A stretch of 64,000 bases of DNA from Candidatus Competibacteraceae bacterium (lineage in GTDB: Bacteria > Pseudomonadota > Gammaproteobacteria > Competibacterales > Competibacteraceae), in NCBI GenBank assembly GCA_016712625.1, contig JADJQQ010000004.1, positions 1 to 64,000 of the forward strand, read 5' to 3'. The first letter of the stretch is position 1, and each line of letters opens with the position of its first letter. A model generated the notes under the pieces. That model saw only the letters and a list, made by a program, of their open reading frames with translations, ran no database searches and was not told where the DNA came from. Of the stretch, positions 52,381 to 61,343 are shown piece after piece. A program made the translations under genes and the position numbers.

Positions 52381-52530
52381 AGATCGATTGCTCGATATCG
52401 TCGCCCCAGCGGTGTTGGCCGATTGCCTCAATGTTTAGCAACAACAATCGATCTGCGCGTGAGGTGGGCGGTTGCCGCGCCCGGCGCGAGATGCGCCGGC
52501 GGATGTCGGCGTTTGCTGTGGGTTTTTTTG
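52381..52530. other. Gene-free structured segment; candidate small RNA or remnant
   Basis: The 537-base gap 52177-52713 has no convincing gene. Inside it, AGATCGATTG (52381-52390) and CAATCGATCT (52445-52454) are exact inverted repeats. A stem GGGCG / CGCCC follows at about 52466-52482, then CCGGCGC / GCGCCGG with loop GAGAT (52481-52499) and seven T at 52523-52529. A TTGACA lies at 52339 but no matching -10 is seen. Low confidence. Confidence 0.3.
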
Positions 52531-52642
52531 AGAATGCGCTTTGAATTGAGGGATAGCTTACTGGAGTGACGCAGAGGTTGATCTGCTGGGAATCAAACGC
52601 CGCTGATAAGTGCGTTGGCGTATTTTGATAAGCGGCGCACCA

Positions 52643-52680
52643 AAAAAATCAGCCCCTGCAACGCCAGGGGCTGATTGAAA
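52643..52680 (-). terminator. Intrinsic terminator of the DUF2852 gene
   Basis: Nine-base-pair stem CAGCCCCTG / CAGGGGCTG with loop CAACGC (52650-52673). On the minus strand it is followed by A then seven T residues. It lies about 40 bases after the DUF2852 stop codon. Confidence 0.85.
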
Positions 52681-52713
52681 TTAGGCTATTGCGGTCTTAG
52701 CTGTAAGCGTTCG

Positions 52714-53151
52714 TTAGTTGGCTGCTGTGTCGTCATTCGCGTCGGAGCGGCGGTTGCGTTCCCCCATGAACTGATCGAACTCAGCCCGATCCCGCGCCCG
52801 GCGGAGTCGGTCGAGAAATTCGATGAACTCGCGTTGGTCTTCCTCAAGCCGACGTAACGTTTCCTTGCGGTATTCATCGAAAGCGGAGTTGCCGGTCGAG
52901 GCTGCGTGTCGGTGAGAGCAGCAGCCTTTGCTGAGGGTGTGGAAGAACATCCGAAAACCGTGGTCGTGCGAGTGATCAGCGCGATCAGAGTGGCAGCATT
53001 TCATTTTTCCGCTCCAAAGCAGATAAGCCAGAATGGCAAGGCCGATGGGCCAGCAGATCAAAAAGCTAAAAAAGAGCAAGCCAATCCAGGCCATTTTGCC
53101 CATGGGACTGGGATTCATTTCAAGGGAATTGGACTTCGCGGCAAGAATCAT
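52714..53151 (-). CDS. DUF2852 membrane protein with a Cys/His-rich loop
   Basis: 145 residues; the ATG at 53151 has GGAGGGG just upstream. A membrane span (GLLFFSFLICWPIGLAILAYLL) is followed by the DUF2852 helix (FDEYRKETLRRLEEDQREFI, FLDRLRRARDRAEFDQFM). Between them is an insert rich in metal-type residues: KCCHSDRADHSHDHGF and KGCCSHRHA. The insert could bind a metal; this is inference. Function unknown. It ends in a strong terminator. Confidence 0.82.
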   Translation of the reverse strand: MILAAKSNSLEMNPSPMGKMAWIGLLFFSFLICWPIGLAILAYLLWSGKMKCCHSDRADHSHDHGFRMFFHTLSKGCCSHRHAASTGNSAFDEYRKETLRRLEEDQREFIEFLDRLRRARDRAEFDQFMGERNRRSDANDDTAAN

Positions 53152-53227
53152 CGCCCCTCCAAGTTAATGTTAATCACATTAACAATCCTAGGCATGTCTA
53201 AACGCACTGTCAAGAGGGGATCGAAAT

Positions 53228-53893
53228 TTAAGCCGTGGGTGGAATGGGACCGCCGCCGCCGAGACCTAAGCCGCGCACGTAGACTAGGATGCCAGCCTCC
53301 AGTAAATCTTCAGGCGTTATCGATAACCGCCGCGGCGACCCTTCAGCGGGTCCTAGAAATAACGAGGCGATACCGTGGCATAAAGACCAAATGTGTAGGG
53401 CCACCATTCGTGACGGGGGACGCTGATTTTTGGGTAGGTTCGCGCAGAGGGTTTCAGCCGCCAGGCGCAATAAGACCATGGCCCCCTCGCCGATTTGATT
53501 CAGTTCGCTGTCTGTCTCTTGCACCGGGCACACTTCGAACATGGCTGAGTAATAGGCGGGTTGTTGGCGAGCGAACGCCAGATAAGCGCGCCCGCAATTG
53601 ATAAGGGCGCGTAGCGGTTCTGGCCGGCCATCATCCCAAGCGTGGGTCAGCTCAGCGTCAAACTGCTGGAAGCCGCGCAGCGCCATTTCCGATAGCAGTG
53701 CGTTACGGTCGCGAAAATGTCGGTAAGGCGCGGCGGGGCTGACCCCTACTGCTCGGGCGACTTCGGCGAAGGTGAAGCCCGCGGGCCCCCGTTCCGCCAC
53801 TAACTCCAGCGCGGCTTCGATCAATGCTTCGCGTAGGTTGCCGTGATGGTAGCGGTCGCGTCCCGTTCCAGAAGTGTTTTTGTACCAAATCAT
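53228..53893 (-). CDS. TetR-family transcriptional regulator
   Basis: 221 residues. The N-terminal HTH is clear: RYHHGNLREALIEAALELVA, FTFAEVARAVGVSPAAPYRHF and the start of the ligand domain NALLSEMALRGF. The HHGNLR and AAPYRHF pattern and the C-terminal LHIWSLCHGIASLFL suit the TetR group with a WHG-type C-terminal domain. Target genes unknown; the neighbours are a DUF2852 gene and an IS remnant. Confidence 0.9.
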   Translation of the reverse strand: MIWYKNTSGTGRDRYHHGNLREALIEAALELVAERGPAGFTFAEVARAVGVSPAAPYRHFRDRNALLSEMALRGFQQFDAELTHAWDDGRPEPLRALINCGRAYLAFARQQPAYYSAMFEVCPVQETDSELNQIGEGAMVLLRLAAETLCANLPKNQRPPSRMVALHIWSLCHGIASLFLGPAEGSPRRLSITPEDLLEAGILVYVRGLGLGGGGPIPPTA

Positions 53894-53954
53894 GGCTGGA
53901 TAGCTGAAAAATAAAAGCAGTTAGCGATTGAAAAGGGAAGGAGGACGCTGCTCC

Positions 53955-54190
53955 GGCCACAAGGAAGCGCTTGGTCTCTGGAATTGGGTAGACCGCAGGC
54001 GCAAAGTTCTGGCTACGAATCATGAACGAACTCAAAGCCCAGGATATCAGTGATATTCTGATCGCCATGGTCGATAGCCTCAAGGATTTTCCCAGAGCCA
54101 TCACGGCGGCTCTTCCCAGAACCCCTGGCATAGACCTGTCTCATCCATCTAATTCGCAACCCATTGCGACTTGCCGCTTCTGCTGGAGCG
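53955..54190 (+). pseudogene. Remnant of an IS256-family transposase
   Basis: With frame changes, the segment reads GHKEALGLW, then TAGAKFWLRIMNELKAQDIS and DILIAMVDSLKDFPRAITAA, then in another frame LIHLIRNPLRL. These match consecutive blocks of the IS256 (Mutator-like) DDE transposase, including the second Asp in VDSLKDFP. Both ends of the gene and the inverted repeats are missing. The 574-base gap 53894-54467 otherwise shows only a terminator. Confidence 0.75.
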
Positions 54191-54435
54191 CTTCACAAAT
54201 CGTGCTCCCTTCCCAACCGAAAAGCGCTCCGCCACCCTTGCCATCGACAGCTGGCCCGCTCCCGAACCGCCAGTCCTGTACGACGAAAATTTTTAGATTT
54301 CATCATGCTATGTTGGGCAATGCTGTTTTGGAAGCTGAGAAGTTCTCGCCGCCAATCTCAGCGCTCCCACCGACGCGGCCTTCTTTAAATGGTTTTTAGC
54401 GACGACTGAGCACTCCTTGGAAATAGCTTGAATTT

Positions 54436-54468
54436 GGCCCCAGTCTAGCGGCTGGGGCCTTGTTTTTT
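54436..54468 (+). terminator. Intrinsic terminator beside the lldP 3' end
   Basis: GGCCCCAG / CTGGGGCC with loop TCTAGCGG (54436-54459), followed on the plus strand by TTGTTTTTT. On the minus strand it lacks a T-run but is preceded by A residues, so it may also limit lldP read-through. Confidence 0.75.
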
Positions 54469-56153
54469 CAGCGCGCAACCGCCGTTGCCACCGGAATCAT
54501 CCATTGCAGGTAATACGCCTGAATGTAGGTGATGATGCCGATGATCACCGCAAAGAACAGGCTGTGCTTCAAGGTGAAGCGGAACAAATCCGACTCCTTG
54601 CCCACCAAACCCGCCGCCGCGCAGGCGACCGCGATGGATTGCGGCGAAATCATCTTGCCGGTGACGCCGCCGGTGGTGTTGGCCGCGATGGTCAGGGTTG
54701 GATCAACGCCGATCTGTTGCGCCGTGACCTGTTGCAAGTTGGCGAACAGGGCGTTGCTGGAGGTATCGGAACCGGTCAGGAAAACGCCGAGCCAGCCCAG
54801 GAAAGGCGAGAAGAACGGGAACAGCCCGCCGGTCGCCGCGAACGCCAAGCCCAGCGTCGAGGAAACGCCGGAGTAGTTGGCGATGAAAGCGAAACCGAGG
54901 ACCAAGCCGATGGTGAAGATCGGCCGGGCCAGTTCCACCAGAGTTTCCCAAAGCGTCGCGAAGAACAGCTTGACGTTGACCCCCAGGATGAAGGCGCTGA
55001 TGACGGCCGCCAGCAGAATCGAAGTTCCCGTCGCCGACAGCACGTCAAATTTGTAAACGGCTTCGTAGGGGGTGAGCGCCTTGACGATGGGCAGATCTTT
55101 CAGGACCAGCTTGTCCAGGCCGGGGATATGAAAACTCATCACCCACGCCTCCAGCGGAGCCCCTTTGGCGAATAAGCCCTTGAACGCCGGCAGCGTCCAG
55201 ATCGTCACCATGATGGTCAGGACGATGAACGGCGACCACGCTTTGATGATTTGGCCCAGACTGTATTGGGACTGCGAACGATGCTCCGCGGCGCTGATGC
55301 CACCCCCCGCGCCTTGGAAGGCGAAGTCCTGCTGGGGTTGCCAGACGAAGCGCAGGAACAGGGTCAGGACGACCAAGCTGACCAGGGCGGAGGTGATGTC
55401 CGGCAGTTCGTAAGCCCAGTGGTTGGAGGTGTAGTACTGGGTCAACGCGAAAGCCGCCGCCGCCACGAAAATCGCCGGCCACGTTTCCCGCACGCCGCGC
55501 CAGCCGTCCATGATGTACACCAGCCAGAACGGCACGAACAGCGACAGCAGCGGCAATTGCCGGCCCGCCATCTGGCCGATGAGGAACGGATCGGTGCCGG
55601 TGACTTTACCGGCGACCGTGATCGGAATACCCAACGCGCCGAACGCCACCGGCGCGGTGTTGGCGATCAAGCACAAGCCGGCGGCGTAGAGCGGATTGAA
55701 GCCCAAGCCCACCAGCAACGCGGCGGTGATCGCCACCGGCGCGCCGAAACCCGCCGCGCCTTCCAAAAACGCGCCAAAGCAGAAGCCAACCAGCACCATT
55801 TGCAAGCGCTGGTCGCCAGTGATGGACAATACCGACGAGCGGATGATTTCAAATTGACCGGTTTTAACAGTCAGCTTGTACAGAAACACAGCGGCCACGA
55901 TGATCCAGGAGATCGGCCATAGGCCATAGAGGAAACCGTAACCGGTCGCCGCCAGCGCCATCGACGCCGGCATTTGGTAGACGATGACGGCGACGACGAT
56001 AGCGAGCGCCACGGTGATCAACGCGGCGATATGGCCCTTCATCCGCCATACCGCCAGCGCGACGAAGAAAAAGATGATCGGAATAGCGGCGACCAGCGCC
56101 GACAGCCATAAGCTGCCGCCCAGCGGGGCATAGACCTGAGTCCAGGTTGGCAT
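54468..56153 (-). CDS. lldP: L-lactate permease
   Basis: 561 residues with about twelve or more spans, LldP/GlcA family. Family blocks: GAFLEGAAGFGAPVAITAALL, NTAPVAFGALGIPI, FLTGSDTSSNALFANLQ and MISPQSIAVACAAAGLVG. It imports lactate (and often glycolate) with protons. It is the last gene of the lutA-lutB-lutC-dld-lldP run and ends beside a terminator; 138 bases separate it from dld. Confidence 0.95.
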   Translation of the reverse strand: MPTWTQVYAPLGGSLWLSALVAAIPIIFFFVALAVWRMKGHIAALITVALAIVVAVIVYQMPASMALAATGYGFLYGLWPISWIIVAAVFLYKLTVKTGQFEIIRSSVLSITGDQRLQMVLVGFCFGAFLEGAAGFGAPVAITAALLVGLGFNPLYAAGLCLIANTAPVAFGALGIPITVAGKVTGTDPFLIGQMAGRQLPLLSLFVPFWLVYIMDGWRGVRETWPAIFVAAAAFALTQYYTSNHWAYELPDITSALVSLVVLTLFLRFVWQPQQDFAFQGAGGGISAAEHRSQSQYSLGQIIKAWSPFIVLTIMVTIWTLPAFKGLFAKGAPLEAWVMSFHIPGLDKLVLKDLPIVKALTPYEAVYKFDVLSATGTSILLAAVISAFILGVNVKLFFATLWETLVELARPIFTIGLVLGFAFIANYSGVSSTLGLAFAATGGLFPFFSPFLGWLGVFLTGSDTSSNALFANLQQVTAQQIGVDPTLTIAANTTGGVTGKMISPQSIAVACAAAGLVGKESDLFRFTLKHSLFFAVIIGIITYIQAYYLQWMIPVATAVAR

Positions 56154-56291
56154 CGTTTGAAAACTCCTCGGTTGGTGGTAATAAACGACTCGATTTTTCT
56201 TCCTGAAAGCCCGACTGGGCGGATCGTGGGCGTAAGAATCCCCCTACCCACTGGCGCGAGCATCCTCTAAAAGGCTGAAATAGCTAAGAAA

Positions 56292-59126
56292 CTAGCTGGT
56301 ATTCGACTGGGAACAGCGATCCACCAGATAGACGATGGAGCGGTAATAACGACCGCTGTGGAGGGACAAGCCGATTTCGCAGGTCCGGCTGGTGGAATAG
56401 CCGGACTGGCAATCGTCAGGCAACGCGGCTTTTAAATCCCGCAGTGCGCTGGCGTTGAGTTCCGGATGGGTGAAACCTTTGTCGCCCGCCCAACCGCAGC
56501 AGGACACCCGGTCGGGAACCACGACGGTTGCGGCGCAGGCTTCGGCGATGGTTTTGAGCTTGGTTTGCAAGCCCATGTTGGTGGTGCTGCACGTCGGATG
56601 CAAAGCGACCGTTTCCGGCAGCTTGCGTAGCGTCAAGCGCGCCATCACGAAGTCATGCAGGAATTCGGTGATGTCGTAGACCGTGAGACCAAGTTGTTGC
56701 TGATTGCGCTTGAGTCGCAGCGAACACGGGCTGGTGTCGATGACAATGGGGTCTTGGCCGTTGCGGCTGGCTTTGAGCAGGGCCTGCTCGACTTCGCGCT
56801 GTTTGGCGTCCGCTTGCTCCGGTAATCCTTTGCTGCCGAAGGGTTGGCCGCAGCAGAGCGCGGTGGAATGATCCGGCAGCACCACCTCAAATCCGGCTTT
56901 GCGGAGTAGGGCGGCGGTTTTGACCGGCAGCGCATCGGGTTCAGAATCGCCCTGAGCGGGTCCCATGCTGCGGCTGGCGCAACTGGGGAAATACACCACG
57001 CGCGGCCGGTTCGGGGTGGTGTTCGCATCCGCTGCTGGGAGCGCGCCCCCGGTCGGCAGATAGCGGTTCCACAGCGGTAGCCGGTTGCCGGACAGCTTGC
57101 GGAAGGCGCCGGTAATCGCGCCTTGAATGCTGTTGCCGAGAATCCGCTGCGACAGACTGGCGGCGGCCAAGCCGAGCCGCGTGGCGGCGGTGACGGCACT
57201 GAACTGGCTGGCCACCCGGCCGCCAATCCAGTTGCCGAGTGTGCCGCGCTGCTGGGCGCGCAATTGCAGCATCATCGTGCCGGTGTTGATGCCGACTGGA
57301 CAGGTCAGCGAACACAAGCTATCAGCGGCGCAAGTTTCCACGCCTTGGTATTCATAGGATTCGCTCAGCGCCCGCAAGCGGCTGGTGTCCTCGCCCGCTG
57401 CCCGCAATCGCGCCATTTCACGCAAGCCGACGATGCGCTGGCGCGGCGACAGGGTGAGGGCGCGTGACGGGCAATTCGGCTCGCAGAAACCGCATTCGAT
57501 ACACTTATCCACCAGCGGATCGACGGCGGCCATCGGCTTGATGTTTTTAAGATGCGCTTCTGGGTCATCGTTCAAGATCACGCCGGGATTGAGCAGCTGA
57601 TGCGGATCGAACAGCGTTTTGATTTCCCGCATCAACTGATATGCCTGCTGGCCCCATTCCAGCTCGACGAACGGGGCGATGTTGCGGCCAGTGCCGTGCT
57701 CCGCCTTGAGCGAACCATCGTATTGGTGGACGATCATTTTGCACACGTCGTCCATAAAGTTTTTATAGCGCTCGGTTTCCGCCGGATTGGCGAAGTTGGG
57801 GGTGATGACAAAGTGCAGATTGCCTTCCAGCGCGTGGCCGAAAATGATCGAGCCAGTGTAGCCGTGCTGGTCGAACAGCCGTTGCAAATCCAGCGTCATC
57901 GCCGCCAGTTGTGGCACCGGCACCGCGACATCCTCAATGATGACCGTGGTGCCGGTCGCCCGCGCCGCGCCGACCGAGGGAAATAAGCCCTGGCGGATCG
58001 CCCACAGTCGGGTGAATTCCTCCGGCCGGTCGGTGAATTGAAACGGCAACAGCGTGGGGGTCAGCGTTAGCGCGGCGGTGATGATCTCGACCTGCGCGGT
58101 CAGGTTGGCTGGGTCCATCGCCCGCGTTTCGACCAACAGCGCGGCGGCGGTTTCCGGCAAGGTCTTGAAATAGGACGGCATTCCAGGCTTTTCTTCCACC
58201 GAGCGGATCGAGGCGCGATCCATCAACTCCACCGCCGCCACCGGCTGGCTTTTTAAAACCGCCACCGCTTCGCAAGCGATTTTGATGTCGGGAAAAATCA
58301 TCAACGCGGTGGCTTTGTGGCTGTGCTCCTCGACCGTGTGGTAGGTGATTTCGGCGATGAAACCCAGCGTGCCCTCGGAGCCGATCATCAAATGCTGGAG
58401 AATCTCGAACGGGTCTTCGTAATCGACCAGCGCGTTGAGGCTATAGCCGCAGGTATTTTTAATCTTGAATTTGGTGCGGATACGGTCGGCCAGTGCGGTA
58501 TCGGCGCGGGTCCGTTGGCCGAGTGTGGCAAGCTGATCCAGCAGCGGGCTATGACTGGCGCGGAACGCCTCGCGGCTGGCCGGATCATTGGTGTCTAGCA
58601 CTGCGCCATCGGCCAGCATCACCCGCATACTTTTGAGCGTCTGATAGCTGTTTTGGGCGGTGCCGCAGCACATACCGCTGGCGTTGTTGGCGGCGATGCC
58701 ACCGATTTGACAGGTGTTGATCGAGGCGGGATCGGGGCCGATCTTGCGCCGATACGGGGCCAGATAGCGGTTGGCGTGGCCGCCGATCAATCCTGGTTGC
58801 AGGCTGATGGTCGCGGCCTCGGGACCGATTTTCCAGCCGCGCCAGCCATCGCCCAATTGCAGCAACACCGAATCAGTGACGGCCTGCCCGGACAGGCTGG
58901 TGCCCGCCGCGCGGAAGGTGACCGGCGTCTGATGCTGATGGGCCAGCGCCAGAATCCGCCGCATTTCGTCTTCGCTATCGACTTTCACCACCACCTTGGG
59001 AATCAGCCGGTATAGGCTGCCGTCGGTGCCGTAGGCGAGGGTTCGCAGCGGGTCGGTAATCAGGCGCGACGCCGGAATAAAGGCTTGCAGATCGCGGTGT
59101 AACTGGTCGTGGGCCGTCGGGGACAT
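56292..59126 (-). CDS. dld: Fe-S and FAD D-lactate dehydrogenase (two-domain, GlpC/CCG-type C-terminus)
   Basis: The start MSPTAHDQLHRDLQAFIP is preferred to one 17 codons earlier. 944 residues. The FAD-binding half has VTFRAAGTSLSGQAV and IGPDPASINTCQIGG, and FAD-oxidase-C blocks such as MIGSEGTLGFIAEITYH and GHALEGNLHFVITPN. The C-terminal half has two cluster motifs, CIECGFCEPNCPS and CAADSLCSLTCPVG, then two CCG repeats (CCGQPFGSKG and CCGWAGDKGF). Such proteins oxidise D-lactate and feed quinones or cytochromes. It shares the operon with lutABC. Confidence 0.93.
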   Translation of the reverse strand: MSPTAHDQLHRDLQAFIPASRLITDPLRTLAYGTDGSLYRLIPKVVVKVDSEDEMRRILALAHQHQTPVTFRAAGTSLSGQAVTDSVLLQLGDGWRGWKIGPEAATISLQPGLIGGHANRYLAPYRRKIGPDPASINTCQIGGIAANNASGMCCGTAQNSYQTLKSMRVMLADGAVLDTNDPASREAFRASHSPLLDQLATLGQRTRADTALADRIRTKFKIKNTCGYSLNALVDYEDPFEILQHLMIGSEGTLGFIAEITYHTVEEHSHKATALMIFPDIKIACEAVAVLKSQPVAAVELMDRASIRSVEEKPGMPSYFKTLPETAAALLVETRAMDPANLTAQVEIITAALTLTPTLLPFQFTDRPEEFTRLWAIRQGLFPSVGAARATGTTVIIEDVAVPVPQLAAMTLDLQRLFDQHGYTGSIIFGHALEGNLHFVITPNFANPAETERYKNFMDDVCKMIVHQYDGSLKAEHGTGRNIAPFVELEWGQQAYQLMREIKTLFDPHQLLNPGVILNDDPEAHLKNIKPMAAVDPLVDKCIECGFCEPNCPSRALTLSPRQRIVGLREMARLRAAGEDTSRLRALSESYEYQGVETCAADSLCSLTCPVGINTGTMMLQLRAQQRGTLGNWIGGRVASQFSAVTAATRLGLAAASLSQRILGNSIQGAITGAFRKLSGNRLPLWNRYLPTGGALPAADANTTPNRPRVVYFPSCASRSMGPAQGDSEPDALPVKTAALLRKAGFEVVLPDHSTALCCGQPFGSKGLPEQADAKQREVEQALLKASRNGQDPIVIDTSPCSLRLKRNQQQLGLTVYDITEFLHDFVMARLTLRKLPETVALHPTCSTTNMGLQTKLKTIAEACAATVVVPDRVSCCGWAGDKGFTHPELNASALRDLKAALPDDCQSGYSTSRTCEIGLSLHSGRYYRSIVYLVDRCSQSNTS

Positions 59127-59260
59127 CGGTGGCTCAGCCTCGCTTTGGTGGTGCGCGCGCCGGACAATGTGGCGCACTGATTTTTATTTCGCTACAGATT
59201 TCCCATTCCCAACAACCAGGAAACTGGGGGCAAGGTTGAGCGCCTATCGTTCGGAAAGGC

Positions 59261-59911
59261 TCAACCGTCCAGCACCAGTACCACCAATTCCTTCGGCCCA
59301 TGCACGCCAAAGGTCAGCACCAATTCAATATCGGCGGTTTTGGACGGGCCGGAAATCAGCAGGGCATTGGTTGGCATTCCATCCGCCCAGCGCTCCTCCC
59401 GCATGGCGGCGGCCAGCGAGTCATGGATTTTGGATGCGTCCAACACCGCGATATGCACCGATGGAGCCAGCGACATTAACCGGGGTTCATTGGCGTCCGG
59501 CCACAGAATCAGCGCGCCGACTTCGGCAACCGCGCCTCGCGTGGAAGTGATGCCCGCATCGATGCCAAACAGCTTTTCCTTCCAGTTCTCCACCGTCTGG
59601 TCATAGGCAACCAGCGGCGGCAAATCGGCTTCCCAGCCTGCCGTCAGCGCCGCGCCGATGGTTGTATTGGGCGCGTACAGCAGACCATTCAGCGAGCGCT
59701 GGCGCAGCACCGCTTTCAGCGCGGTGGCCCACTGCTGGCGGTCGGTGATGATCACCTCGGCGTGCATGACTTCCATTAGCCGCTTCAGTTGCGCTACTTT
59801 GTCGGCTTGACTGAGCGATGGAATTGGCGGCGCTTCGGCTTCAGCGGCGGGCGCGGCTGGACGGGGCAGGCTGCGCAAGCGGGCGAGAATATTGGCGCGG
59901 GCGTCACTCAT
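59261..59911 (-). CDS. lutC: Lactate utilisation protein LutC
   Basis: 216 residues from MSDARANILARLRSLPRP; sixteen residues upstream in frame belong to the lutB end region. LUD-domain blocks: STRGAVAEVGALILWPDA, LAPSVHIAVLDASKI, ISGPSKTADIELVLTFGVHG. LutC is one part of the LutABC complex that oxidises L-lactate to pyruvate. It overlaps lutB by 8 bases. Confidence 0.93.
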   Translation of the reverse strand: MSDARANILARLRSLPRPAAPAAEAEAPPIPSLSQADKVAQLKRLMEVMHAEVIITDRQQWATALKAVLRQRSLNGLLYAPNTTIGAALTAGWEADLPPLVAYDQTVENWKEKLFGIDAGITSTRGAVAEVGALILWPDANEPRLMSLAPSVHIAVLDASKIHDSLAAAMREERWADGMPTNALLISGPSKTADIELVLTFGVHGPKELVVLVLDG

Positions 59912-61343
59912 CGCGGATCCCCTTTTCTTTGGCGAGCACATGCAGGCTCTTGGCGGCAAAAGGCGGCAAGGCTCTAACTTGGCTCCATTTTTTCACGATG
60001 CCGATGGCGGGCAGCTTCGGCAGGAGCGGCCCGGCCAAGCCCAGCAATTTGGCGTTTAAGGCGTTGAACCATGGCGCGGCATTGCTCAAGGCCCAGCCTT
60101 GCCAGACCAGAGTTTCCGTCAGGTTGTGCTTGTGGCCGTGATCCTTGACCGCATGAGGCGAGTCGGTCTGATTGTACGATTCAGCGCGCAAGCGGCGCAG
60201 GATATCGGTAATCGGGATCTTGACCGGACAGACTTCCTCGCAGGCTCCGCAGAAAGTCGAGGCGGTGGCCATCGCGCCCGCGTTCTTCAAGCCTTCGATT
60301 TGCGGGGTCAGAATCGAGCCGATGGGGCCGGGATAGACATAGCCATAAGCATGGCCGCCCAGGCGGGTATAGACCGGACAATGATTCATGCACGCGCCGC
60401 AGCGGATGCACTTAAGGGTTTCCCGCAAGTCGGGATCGGCCCAGATGTTGGAGCGGCCATTATCGAGCAGGATCAGATGGACTTCCTTGGGGCCATCCTT
60501 CTCGCCCGGTTTGCGCGGCGAGGTGATCATATTGAAATAGGTGGTGATCAACTGGCCGGTGGCCGAGCCGGTCAGCAACCGCAGCAACGGCGGCACGTCC
60601 TCCAGCCGCTCCACCACTTTTTCCATCCCCATCACGGCGATATGCACCGGCGGGGCGGTGGTGCACATCCGGCCGTTGCCCTCGTTTTCCACCAGACACA
60701 GCGTGCCGGTTTCGGCGACCGCGAAATTGACGCCGCTGACCCCGACTTCGCCCGCCATGAATTTCTCTCGCAATACCTGCCGGGCGATGGCGTTCAGTTC
60801 CTCGACCACTTCGGTATAGGGAGTGTTGGGAATCTTGTCGTGGAACAGTTTGGCGATCTGGTCGCGGTTTTTGTGGATGGCGGGAACGATGATGTGCGAA
60901 GGTGTTTCGTGATCCAGTTGGATGATGTACTCGCCTAAATCGGTTTCCAGCGCTTCGATGCCGCGCTCGTCCAAAAAATGGTTGAGATGCATTTCTTCCG
61001 ACACCATCGACTTGCCCTTGATGATGCGGGTGGCGTGATGGCGCTGGATGATCTCCAGGCAAATAGCGTTGGCCTGCGCGGGCGTTTCCGCCCAATGCAC
61101 CCGAATGCCATTTTCGGTGCATTTTTGTTCCAATCGCTCCAACAACTCCGGCAATTGCCGCAGCGCCCGTTGGCGGATGGCGTCGCCGTGCGCCCGCAAC
61201 TGCTCCAGCCGCTCCGTGTCGGAAAACAGGTTTCGACGGCGTTGCCCCAAGGTGTCCATCGCGGTGCGCAAATTACGGCGCAATTGCCCATCGCCCAGCG
61301 CCTTTTTGAAATTACTGGCAAAATCAACCACGGTTGGCGTCAT
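59904..61343 (-). CDS. lutB: Lactate utilisation iron-sulfur protein LutB
   Basis: 479 residues. The LUD domain has RIIKGKSMVSEEMHLN and FAVAETGTLCLVENEGNGRM; the ferredoxin part has two motifs, CIRCGACMNHCPVY and CGACEEVCPVKIP, then a DUF3390-like end. It carries electrons in LutABC. It overlaps lutA by 4 bases and lutC by 8. Confidence 0.95.
   Translation of the reverse strand: MTPTVVDFASNFKKALGDGQLRRNLRTAMDTLGQRRRNLFSDTERLEQLRAHGDAIRQRALRQLPELLERLEQKCTENGIRVHWAETPAQANAICLEIIQRHHATRIIKGKSMVSEEMHLNHFLDERGIEALETDLGEYIIQLDHETPSHIIVPAIHKNRDQIAKLFHDKIPNTPYTEVVEELNAIARQVLREKFMAGEVGVSGVNFAVAETGTLCLVENEGNGRMCTTAPPVHIAVMGMEKVVERLEDVPPLLRLLTGSATGQLITTYFNMITSPRKPGEKDGPKEVHLILLDNGRSNIWADPDLRETLKCIRCGACMNHCPVYTRLGGHAYGYVYPGPIGSILTPQIEGLKNAGAMATASTFCGACEEVCPVKIPITDILRRLRAESYNQTDSPHAVKDHGHKHNLTETLVWQGWALSNAAPWFNALNAKLLGLAGPLLPKLPAIGIVKKWSQVRALPPFAAKSLHVLAKEKGIRDE

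Noticed and set aside
52376..52560. IS4-type transposase N-terminus (LDRLLDIVAPAVLADCL) in the gene-free gap
   Set aside because: The likeness covers only about 17 residues and is interrupted by stops; too weak to call.
54200..54399. Continuation of the 125-codon frame starting at 54022 as a real gene
   Set aside because: Only the first part matches IS256 transposase; the rest is low-quality sequence without motifs, following a frame change.
54504..55922. Two 223-codon open frames opposite lldP
   Set aside because: Antisense to an intact permease gene, with low-complexity Arg/Gln/Glu content.
60099..60938. 279-codon open frame on the plus strand opposite lutB
   Set aside because: Shadow of a conserved Fe-S protein gene; composition is atypical and no motif is seen.
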